Positions 1 to 6,693 of a stretch of 57,387 nucleotides of DNA are shown here, piece by piece (positions within the stretch are counted from its first letter, which is position 1; each line of letters begins with the position of its first letter). The stretch comes from JBDRNO01 sp043811005 (GTDB lineage Bacteria; Bacteroidota; Bacteroidia; NORP154): NCBI GenBank assembly GCA_043811005.1, contig JBDRNO010000288.1:1-57387 (forward strand). Reading direction: 5' to 3'. The position numbers were made by a program, and so were the translations under genes. The notes beneath the pieces are model-generated. The model ran no database searches and was not told the DNA's origin. It saw nothing but the letters and a program-made list of their open reading frames with translations.

Positions 1-25
1 AAGGGTACAAGAATGTAGGGTATTG

Positions 26-105
26 TCTATATCCTTTATATCCTCTATATCCTCTATATCCCTTATATCCCCTATTCCCTTATTACCTTATTACCTTATT
101 ACCTT
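26..105. repeat. Low-complexity tandem repeat
   Basis: Degenerate 8-9 bp units of the type TCTATATCC/TTATATCC run into three copies of TTATTACC. It lies downstream of the purM stop codon. Degenerate intergenic runs of this kind are common in Bacteroidota genomes. I see no gene in positions 1-131. Confidence 0.7.
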
Positions 106-131
106 CCAAAGTATCATTCACACGACAATAG

Positions 132-1301
132 TTAACTATAAACAAATTCACCATCCTCTGTTTTAATTGTCAGTGATCTTGTTATAGCTTTTTCACATCT
201 GCCAATAACTTTGGCATCTACATTAAGCTCTTTTGAAATATTAATTATCGTTTGTGCCTCTTCAGGTGCAGCATATATTTCCATCCTGTGTCCCATATTG
301 AATACCTTGTACATTTCCTGCAACGATGTGCCTGATTCATTCTGTATTAATTTAAATAAAGGAGGGATATCAAACATATCATCTTTTATTATGTGCAAAT
401 TTTCTACGAAATTCAGAACCTTTGTCTGTCCGCCTCCTGTACAATGAATTATTCCATGAATTTTGGACCGGTATTTATCTAATATCCTTTTAATAACGGG
501 TGTATAAGTTCTCGTTGGGGATAATAAGAGCTTTCCAATGGGCATACCTGTCTCTTCTTCAATATCAGTTAATTGCTTGTTCCCGGAATATATTAATTCA
601 CCAGGGATGCAGGGGTCAAAGCTTTCGGGATATTTTTCGGCTAAAGCCCTATCGAGAACATCATGCCTGGCTGATGTTAAGCCATTGCTTCCCATCCCGC
701 CATTGTATTCATTCTCATAAGATGCTTGTCCTGAAGATGAGAGACCTATTATGACATCCCCATCGCATATATTATTTTCGATTACCTGTTCTCTCTTCAT
801 CCTGGCGAAAGCAGTAATGCCAACATCCAATGTCCTGACGATATCGCCAACATCAGCGGTTTCCCCGCCTGATAAATATACATTAATGCCTGATTTCGTT
901 AACTTATAAATATAATCAGCCGTACCTTTGATCAAATGCTCTATCACTTCCCCTGTTATTAAGTTTTTATTCCTGCCTATTGTTGACGAGATAACGATAT
1001 TATCTGTTGCGCCCACACATGCCATGTCGTCAATATTCATCACTATGGCATCCTGAACAATGCCTTTCCAAACACTGTTATCACCTGTTTCTTTCCAATA
1101 GATGTAAGCCAGGGAGGTTTTGGTTCCGGCTGTATCGGCATGCATTATATTACAATAACTGTCGTCTCCGGCAACAATATCAGGCAGGATTTTGCAAAAG
1201 CAATTGGGAAACAACCCTTTGTCAAGGCCTTTAATGGCATTGTGTATATCTGTTTTGTCTGCAGATACGCCTCTTAGGTCGTATTTTGTATTTCCGGTCA
1301 T
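132..1301 (-). CDS. purM: Phosphoribosylformylglycinamidine cyclo-ligase (AIR synthase)
   Basis: This enzyme makes aminoimidazole ribotide from formylglycinamidine ribotide with ATP, the fifth step of cytosolic purine synthesis. The protein is recognisable along its whole length as the Bacteroidota form of PurM. Near the N-terminus it has DRGV-like LRGVSADK, KGLFPN and the substrate-loop motif MHADTAGTKTSLAY. In the middle it has NIDDMACVGATDN, SSTIGRNKNLI, GGETADVGD and GGMGSNGLTSARHD. Near the C-terminus it has VFNMGHRMEIY. The open frame begins at 1340, but I place the start at the internal ATG at 1301. The 13 extra residues would not match the family, and a TAnnTTTG promoter box (1338-1345) overlaps the upstream ATG. 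No other purine gene is in the window, so it appears to be a single-gene unit. Confidence 0.95.
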   Translation of the reverse strand: MTGNTKYDLRGVSADKTDIHNAIKGLDKGLFPNCFCKILPDIVAGDDSYCNIMHADTAGTKTSLAYIYWKETGDNSVWKGIVQDAIVMNIDDMACVGATDNIVISSTIGRNKNLITGEVIEHLIKGTADYIYKLTKSGINVYLSGGETADVGDIVRTLDVGITAFARMKREQVIENNICDGDVIIGLSSSGQASYENEYNGGMGSNGLTSARHDVLDRALAEKYPESFDPCIPGELIYSGNKQLTDIEEETGMPIGKLLLSPTRTYTPVIKRILDKYRSKIHGIIHCTGGGQTKVLNFVENLHIIKDDMFDIPPLFKLIQNESGTSLQEMYKVFNMGHRMEIYAAPEEAQTIINISKELNVDAKVIGRCEKAITRSLTIKTEDGEFVYS

Positions 1302-1337
1302 ATTTGGGTGTAAAATTAGGAAAAGAACATGGTTTTG

Positions 1338-1345
1338 CAAATTTA
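1338..1345 (-). promoter_or_regulatory. Candidate -7 promoter box for purM
   Basis: On the minus strand this reads TAAATTTG, matching the Bacteroidota -7 consensus TAnnTTTG. It would place transcription start near 1331, about 30 nt before the ATG at 1301. I see no good TTG -33 element at the usual distance, so this rests on one box and its position. Confidence 0.4.
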
Positions 1346-1599
1346 TCCTGTGGAATCCCCGATAAGTCGGTGAACAAAGTTATTTCACAGGGTTGAATTA
1401 ATTTTGCCACGAATTTTCACTAATATATTTTAATAAAAAAAGCCGCCTTTGATACCTGGGGACGATTATTGATTACAATTGTAACCTAACTTTGAAAACA
1501 ATTCCTGCCAAATCAATTTATCTGAACAAGCTAGTGGTGTTCATTTTGTGAGGGCGCTGGTGGGGGAAGTGATGGTGAATGAAAAGGTAGTAGTTAGCT
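1346..1599. other. Intergenic region without a gene
   Basis: Between purM and the beta-helix gene I see no credible ORF. The stretch holds a short Bacteroidota-type repeat word (GCCACGAATTTTCACTAAT, near 1406) that recurs in variant form near 57227. It also has a 12-bp palindrome, TTACAATTGTAA, at 1473-1484. No clear terminator is visible. Confidence 0.5.
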
Positions 1600-1623
1600 G
1601 TTATCATCTTTTGCTCGCATTCT
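1600..1623 (+). repeat. 24-bp repeat copy 1 (inverted partner at 3473-3496)
   Basis: This segment matches the reverse complement of 3473-3496 at 22 of 24 positions; the two differences are adjacent. The pair flanks the beta-helix gene at 1663-3273. Copy 2 encodes the last residues of the 88-aa ORF (YHQLLAF). Read in the same frame, copy 1 gives YHLLLAF, so it looks like an orphan 3' end of the same element. Confidence 0.6.
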
Positions 1624-1662
1624 TCCGATTTATTCTTTATAAGATTTAGTTTTAAGAGGGTT

Positions 1663-3273
1663 TTACTCTATCATTAGTTTACCAGTCGCAACAACTTGTC
1701 TAACGTTCTGTAGTTGAAAGAAATACAGTCCATTCGATAAATTATCTCTTTTTATTATTATTTGGCCATTTGAAATATTGTCAATTTGTCGTACTAATTG
1801 TCCTAATGAATTGTAAAGTGTCAAGGTGTGTTTTTCTTTTTTACTATTCCTAAATGTAATGGTCGTTGAGTGATAAAAAGGATTTGGATAAGGGACTACA
1901 TTTCTTGTATTTAAATATTTCTCGCTTAATCCAGTTAAAATTGAATCAGAACCACAATAACATCCTGTTGAATCTACAATTATATAGGCATCCTTGCATA
2001 ACGTATCTGAACCAAAAGCGTTTGTTACCATTAAGCATACTTGATATATCCCCTGATAATTATAACAATGGGAATGAGTTTGAGCTGAATAATCATTCCC
2101 ATCTCCATGTGACCAAAACCATGTAGTTGGAGTATCCGTTGATAAGTCAATGAAGCTAATACAACAATTAGGATATGAAAAAGAATCAACTGTGCAGGTA
2201 AAATCAGCATCAGGAGAGTTTTGTGCAGTTGTGCTCAAATAACATTGTAATGTATCAATAGGCATAAATTGAGCAAGACTCAAACTAATATTATCGTATC
2301 CATCATAAACTGTAGAGGCTACAATAGCAGAATCAGTCGTACACCAATAATTATATGATATATCGGTATTATCACCAGAGGTTGCACCATAATATAAATT
2401 ATACATTGTATTATTGCAAATCTTATTGCAATGGATTATGTCTGTATAGGATCCCATCCAAATACCGATATTATTGTTTTCTATGGTGTTCATACTAATT
2501 GTACAATAACGTCCGTAAAAATAACCATCTGTTTCAGTTCTAATACCAGTTCCATTATACCTAATTATACAGTTGATAACTGTATCTCCAAAAAGTGTAG
2601 TCAGACCATCCACGCTATTTGAATCAATGGTGCAATTCGCTATCTTGTTACGAGAACTTGTTGTGCCGGTATATGCTTCCAATCCAGTTTGGTTATTTGA
2701 TATATTGCAATAATTGAGTGTTGTTAAAGCAACATTGGATAAACCACAAGTATTGTACGTAAAATTGCAGGTATCAATTAACGTATAGCCATACCATCCA
2801 AATTCCTTTAAGCCAATATTATTGTTAATAAAATTTGAGTTTTTAGCTATTATACCCCCGGTTGCATAATACAGATAAAGCCCCATGTCTGCATATTGAA
2901 ACACACAATAATTAAATTCAGATGTTATCGTACAACTATTCAAATAAAGACCACTCCAAATACCGGGATTAGGAGCAAGGGCATTACTGGTAAATGTTAT
3001 CGAATCGGAATTTGTACCATTGGCAATAATTCTTGCTTCCCTTATCTCCAATCTCTTATTATTCTCAAATTTCACAATCACACCTGGTTCAATGGTTAGC
3101 GTAACACCTGGAAATACCACTACGGTATCCACAACGATATATGGGCTATTTGCTAAAGTCCATGTTGTATTGGTATAAATTCCTCCACTGACATTCGTTT
3201 GAGCTTGAGTTGTAAGGGAAATAATTGTCAATGTGTAGATCGACCAAAGAAATAATTTCATCTTGTTTTTCAT
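1663..3273 (-). CDS. Secreted beta-helix protein with PKD domain and T9SS type A sorting domain
   Basis: A 536-aa exported protein. The N-terminus is a Sec signal peptide (about residues 1-25, ending in TTQAQ). Residues of about 40-330 have the short N- and I-rich repeats of a right-handed parallel beta-helix, for example NSNFINNNIG, YCNISNNQTG and CTIDSNSVDG. Such helices often bind or cleave polysaccharide, but I see no catalytic motif. A PKD-like domain follows at about 350-440 (SFIDLSTDTPTTWFWSHGDG). The last 80 residues form a type A T9SS sorting domain with PYPNPF, TLYNSLGQLV and LSNGLYFFQL. The protein should therefore cross the outer membrane by T9SS and be cleaved and anchored or released. 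A TATCTTTG box lies about 56 bp upstream. The substrate is unknown. Confidence 0.92.
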   Translation of the reverse strand: MKNKMKLFLWSIYTLTIISLTTQAQTNVSGGIYTNTTWTLANSPYIVVDTVVVFPGVTLTIEPGVIVKFENNKRLEIREARIIANGTNSDSITFTSNALAPNPGIWSGLYLNSCTITSEFNYCVFQYADMGLYLYYATGGIIAKNSNFINNNIGLKEFGWYGYTLIDTCNFTYNTCGLSNVALTTLNYCNISNNQTGLEAYTGTTSSRNKIANCTIDSNSVDGLTTLFGDTVINCIIRYNGTGIRTETDGYFYGRYCTISMNTIENNNIGIWMGSYTDIIHCNKICNNTMYNLYYGATSGDNTDISYNYWCTTDSAIVASTVYDGYDNISLSLAQFMPIDTLQCYLSTTAQNSPDADFTCTVDSFSYPNCCISFIDLSTDTPTTWFWSHGDGNDYSAQTHSHCYNYQGIYQVCLMVTNAFGSDTLCKDAYIIVDSTGCYCGSDSILTGLSEKYLNTRNVVPYPNPFYHSTTITFRNSKKEKHTLTLYNSLGQLVRQIDNISNGQIIIKRDNLSNGLYFFQLQNVRQVVATGKLMIE

Positions 3274-3328
3274 GGCAGTATGTTTTTTAAATATCCAATA
3301 ATTGTATATATAGTTCCCTTGTTTTATA

Positions 3329-3336
3329 CAAAGATA
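3329..3336 (-). promoter_or_regulatory. Candidate -7 promoter box for the beta-helix gene
   Basis: On the minus strand this reads TATCTTTG, an exact match to the Bacteroidota TAnnTTTG consensus. Transcription would start near 3322, leaving a leader of about 50 nt. No TTG element stands out 19-21 nt upstream. The remainder of 3274-3467 shows nothing else I can name. Confidence 0.42.
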
Positions 3337-3467
3337 ATTTTTATTCTGGGAAATTATACTGTAAATCGTATCCTTCCTTTTTTATAGTCATCTGTGTCAA
3401 AGAATTACGGAATTATCTACTGTTACGGAAATGTTCGCAATAATTTATTTCTTTTCCCCCCTTTTAT

Positions 3468-3734
3468 TCACCAGAATGCGAGCAATTGATGATAACGGGC
3501 ATCATCAGTATGCGTTAAACGGAGCTGGGGAGCGGTATCGTCCAGTATATCAGCGCTTCTTTTAGGAAACAGGATGTTCACGCCAAATCTTCTTAATCCT
3601 CCATCATTATGAACAAGTACATTTTCATAAAAATGCGTGGTTCCTTCTGCAATTCCTGAAGGATGGGGTTGTCCATATGTCTTCTGTGTGTAATGTACTA
3701 TCCCTCCTGCGCCGAGGTCGGAAGACAGCCCCAT
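3468..3734 (-). CDS. Unrecognised 88-aa ORF, possibly a remnant
   Basis: I do not recognise this protein. It starts at an ATG two codons after an in-frame stop and ends in LLAFW. It has no signal peptide or membrane segment. Its composition (PHPSGIAEGTTHFYE, NDGGLRRFGVNILFPKR) looks coding rather than random. The 24 bp encoding its last residues recur in inverted orientation at 1600-1623, where no gene is attached. That suggests the ORF belongs to a dispersed or decaying element, not a fixed gene. A 7-bp inverted repeat (3725-3731 / 3751-3757) surrounds the start codon. Expression and function are both uncertain. Confidence 0.35.
   Translation of the reverse strand: MGLSSDLGAGGIVHYTQKTYGQPHPSGIAEGTTHFYENVLVHNDGGLRRFGVNILFPKRSADILDDTAPQLRLTHTDDARYHQLLAFW
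3473..3496 (-). repeat. 24-bp repeat copy 2 (inverted partner at 1600-1623)
   Basis: Read on the minus strand it matches copy 1 at 22 of 24 bases. It forms the 3' end of the 88-aa ORF. Outside the 24 bp the two sites do not align convincingly. Confidence 0.6.
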
Positions 3735-3819
3735 ATATTAATCCCCAACAGGGCTGTATGACGGGTGTGCTATAAAGAAGTGGTTTTGCAGCTAGCGTTT
3801 ATCCCAGAGCAAAGTGATT

Positions 3820-4194
3820 TTATTTTCTTATTTTTAGCTTAATTTTTTGGTTGTCAAAGTTGATGAGAAATTGCGAAAATAAATCAGCTGCTAATTCCAT
3901 GCCTAAAAGGAAATCTCCTTTAATGAACAATGCTTCAAAATAGTTCCCCTCAAGAATTACTTCACCTGCCCATAAATCTTTCCAAACTAATGATCCATCA
4001 GCCAGTTGAAATTGTGTTTCACCTGAATAAACAAGGTCTAATCTATCTAACACTACCGGAGGTGCGCTTATATCACCGTTAAAACCGGAATCAACTATTA
4101 TGCGTTCATTTCCCCGTCCAAAGATCAATTTCCCGCTCCTGGAAATACCTGCTTTTATTACCGGACTATAATTACTGAAATTCCCTATAATCAT
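3820..4194 (-). CDS. Retropepsin-like (clan AA) aspartyl protease family protein
   Basis: A 124-aa protein of the small single-domain aspartyl-protease type. Near residue 35 it has the active-site-like motif IIVDSGFNGDISAP, equivalent to D-[ST]-G in retropepsins. A second conserved element, LLGMELAADLF, lies near residue 95, as expected for the family. There is no signal peptide, so it is predicted cytosolic. It would act as a dimer because only one D-S-G is present. Its start codon overlaps the stop of the DUF5678-like gene by 4 bp (ATGA), so the two are translationally coupled. This pairing is recurrent in bacteria and its biological role is unknown to me. A toxin-antitoxin-like or housekeeping proteolysis role would be speculation. 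Confidence 0.8.
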   Translation of the reverse strand: MIIGNFSNYSPVIKAGISRSGKLIFGRGNERIIVDSGFNGDISAPPVVLDRLDLVYSGETQFQLADGSLVWKDLWAGEVILEGNYFEALFIKGDFLLGMELAADLFSQFLINFDNQKIKLKIRK

Positions 4195-4448
4195 TTCTTA
4201 CTTACTTTAGTTAAACTTCCACTAAACCGGTGTACATATGGATATCCTATTCTGACAAAATAAAAGATTTTACCCGGAAAGGTTTCTCTGGCTTTGCGTG
4301 CAGCTTCCAATAAGGTAACACCAAGTACATATTCTCCGCTTTTGGATTCGATCGCGGCTATCCATCCTTTTTTAGCTGACAGTTTGGATTGAATGCGATT
4401 TACAAAAGCCGGCACAGGTTTTTCAGATAATCTCTTCTCTGATTTCAT
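4191..4448 (-). CDS. Small DUF5678-like protein
   Basis: An 85-aa cytosolic protein. The core KKGWIAAIESKSGEYVLG, then ARKARETFPGKIFYFVRIG, resembles the DUF5678 fold: a short beta-rich domain with a conserved 'G-x-W-I/V-A' strand and a final 'F-x-R-I-G' strand. It is the first gene of a two-gene unit and overlaps the retropepsin-like gene by 4 bp. Proteins of this kind are commonly found next to such proteases and may be a partner or substrate adaptor; that role is inference. The family assignment is from memory of the motif pattern and is moderately sure. Confidence 0.65.
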   Translation of the reverse strand: MKSEKRLSEKPVPAFVNRIQSKLSAKKGWIAAIESKSGEYVLGVTLLEAARKARETFPGKIFYFVRIGYPYVHRFSGSLTKVSKK

Positions 4449-4534
4449 TTGTTTATGGATTAAATGGAGATTTTGAAAGGAGGTTTTATCTAATTCTTGA
4501 ACTAAGCGAATTTCCCTTATTACAGAATAGAAAT

Positions 4535-6529
4535 CTATTCTTCTTTCAAATCAGGCGGTGGAACTTCTATATATATACCCTTTTTAAATGTAGGTACGTA
4601 ATCGGTTCTAAGCACTTCGAACTCAGTCCTTCTGTTTTTTTGGTGTGCTGCTTCTTTTTCTTCCTCGGTATTCATTTTTTTGATCTTAAAGTCACTGATC
4701 AACAATTTTTTTTCTCCATATCCCTGTGCTTCAAGCCTGTCTTCCTCAACACCCTTGGAAATAAGATAATCAACAACAGACTGTGCACGTTTTTGAGATA
4801 AGTCCAGGTTATATTTATCTTCTGCCCGGGAATCGGTATGTGACATTATTTTTATCACAATAGTTTCGTTATCGAACAAGGTTTGAACCAATCTGTCAAG
4901 GGCTATCTTTGATTCAGGCCTCAGTTCCCATCTATCAAGGTCGTATAAAATATTGGGAAGTTCAATCGGTTTTTTCATTGATTGTAATTCAAAGTCATGA
5001 ATAAGGTCTTTTGATTCTTCAAGTCCAACCGTGGTCTCTTTGCCTATCTCACTTAAATACTTTGGCAAGCTGACAGAAACCTCATAGTTTGTACTTGGAG
5101 TGAGTTGAAAGAAGTATGAACCAACTTCATCTGTGGGTTCTTTTATATATGTATTGTCATCCCCAACCAAAGTAATTTCCGCACCTGCCAGGACAGTTCT
5201 TGTTTCGGCATCAATAACAACTCCCTGTAAGGTAAATGCCAACTGAGGAGATACGAAAAAATAAATATCATCACTTCCCTTTCCGCCTTTCCGGTCAGAG
5301 GTAAAGAAACCCCTGTCGGCTTTACCTTCGAAGATGATCCCAAAATCGTCACCCTCGGAGTTTAGAGGGTATTGAAGGTTAGTAACATTTCCCCAATTAT
5401 TTCCATCCAGTGTGGCTTTAAAGAGATCCAATCCACCTAATCCAATATGTCCGTTTGATGAAAAATACAAGTTCCCGTCTTCACTAATATACGGAAACAT
5501 TTCATCACCACTGGTATTGATATCAGGGCCTAAATTAACAGGCGGCAGCCATTCATTCTTTTTCTTGCTGAAATTCGATACCCAGATATCTCTTCCCCCA
5601 TACCCTCCTTCCAGATCGGATGCAAAAAATAATTGACTGTCATCATCCAGCTTTCGTCCTTCACTTTTCAGGGTGGGGTGTCCAACAGTGACACTATCTG
5701 CAGCTAAGGGAATTGATTGGGGTTTTTCCCAGTTGTTGCCTTTCTTATTTGATGTAAATATCTGGCAACCGGTTTTTTTATCTTTTATTACCGGGCATCT
5801 TGTAAAAAAGATCATGCCGAATTTATTGTCAAGTGTTGCGGCTCCTTCATTGTCATCGGAATTGAGTAAGTCATCTAAAAGTACGGGTGTGCTCCATTTC
5901 CCTTTTCTATCCACTTTGGTTTCCCACATGTCTGTGAAATTTTGACCGGTAGTCCCATCTATCTCTTTGCCGGTTGCACCATCCCTCGATGACGTGAATA
6001 TCAACTCTTTGTAATCTCTTTTTACATAAAAAGGGCAAAAATCGGCTGCAGTAGAATTGATTAGAACAGCATTACTTACTTCATAACGGGTAGGATTGTC
6101 TATCCATTCTTGTGCCAATTCACATGATTTGATACCATCTGTTCCCCTTGGATCATTTGGCACTAATTTGTTATAGTTATTATATTCAATTATAGCTTCA
6201 TCATACTTACCATTGGCTTTTTCTGCATCAGCAAGATATAAGACAGCAATAGGATCCTGATATTTTACCTTTACAGATTTTTTATACCATATTTCTGCTT
6301 GTTTTGTATCATTTATCAACCTGTAACATTCAGCAGTCTTAAAAATTATTTTTGTTTTTACAACATTGTTCCGTTCTTTGGAATACGCCTTTTTGTACAG
6401 CATTATTGCAGAAAAATATTCACCCCTGTCAAAAGCAGCATTAGCATCTTTGCTGAAATCCTTCTGTGCACTAACACTTGCGCACAATATTATAAATAGA
6501 ACAAAACAAATAAGGGACTTGAAGTTCAT
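4535..6529 (-). CDS. PorE-like OmpA family protein (TPR, beta-propeller, CRD, OmpA)
   Basis: A 664-aa periplasmic or outer-membrane-associated protein. Domain order: signal peptide (about 1-22, ending SVSAQ); TPR-like helices (about 25-155: AFDRGEYFSAIMLYKKAY, AEIWYKKSVK); PD40/WD40-like propeller blades (about 170-440: FTSSRDG, FFASDLEGGYGGRDIW, YFSSNGHIGLGGLDLF, FFTSDRKGGKGSDDIYFF); a carboxypeptidase-regulatory-like domain (about 445-520); and an OmpA peptidoglycan-binding domain (about 525-645: LYDLDRWELRPES, SHTDSRAEDKYNLDLSQKRAQSVVDYL). This is the architecture of the T9SS accessory protein PorE. The OmpA domain should bind peptidoglycan. It is similar in plan to 9171-11441. No PorP/SprF gene is adjacent, unlike that paralogue. 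Whether it is the true PorE or a housekeeping relative cannot be told from this window. Confidence 0.9.
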   Translation of the reverse strand: MNFKSLICFVLFIILCASVSAQKDFSKDANAAFDRGEYFSAIMLYKKAYSKERNNVVKTKIIFKTAECYRLINDTKQAEIWYKKSVKVKYQDPIAVLYLADAEKANGKYDEAIIEYNNYNKLVPNDPRGTDGIKSCELAQEWIDNPTRYEVSNAVLINSTAADFCPFYVKRDYKELIFTSSRDGATGKEIDGTTGQNFTDMWETKVDRKGKWSTPVLLDDLLNSDDNEGAATLDNKFGMIFFTRCPVIKDKKTGCQIFTSNKKGNNWEKPQSIPLAADSVTVGHPTLKSEGRKLDDDSQLFFASDLEGGYGGRDIWVSNFSKKKNEWLPPVNLGPDINTSGDEMFPYISEDGNLYFSSNGHIGLGGLDLFKATLDGNNWGNVTNLQYPLNSEGDDFGIIFEGKADRGFFTSDRKGGKGSDDIYFFVSPQLAFTLQGVVIDAETRTVLAGAEITLVGDDNTYIKEPTDEVGSYFFQLTPSTNYEVSVSLPKYLSEIGKETTVGLEESKDLIHDFELQSMKKPIELPNILYDLDRWELRPESKIALDRLVQTLFDNETIVIKIMSHTDSRAEDKYNLDLSQKRAQSVVDYLISKGVEEDRLEAQGYGEKKLLISDFKIKKMNTEEEKEAAHQKNRRTEFEVLRTDYVPTFKKGIYIEVPPPDLKEE

Positions 6530-6578
6530 ATATGCTTTTTTTCCTTTTAATCGGACGCTAAATTAATAATTATTTTTT

Positions 6579-6693
6579 AATAACAAATTCAGAACTCCTG
6601 ACATAAATATATTTTTAATATCCAAATTATTTATATTACATAAAAAAATTGCCACGAAGGTATTGTTAATAAAGGAGTTCTGAATTTGTTATT
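6579..6693. repeat. 115-bp element with 21-bp perfect inverted repeats
   Basis: Arms at 6579-6599 and 6673-6693 are perfect reverse complements over 21 bp, around a 73-nt AT-rich loop. The right arm includes the stop codon of the glutamine synthetase gene (6689-6691). The left arm lies in the leader region of the PorE-like gene. The loop holds the word GCCACGAA, which occurs in other intergenic repeats here. It could be a small non-autonomous element or an RNA hairpin that ends or protects the glnN transcript. Confidence 0.75.

Noticed and set aside
1302..1340. N-terminal extension of PurM to the ATG at 1340
   Set aside because: The extra 13 residues do not fit the family, and the upstream ATG lies inside a candidate promoter box.
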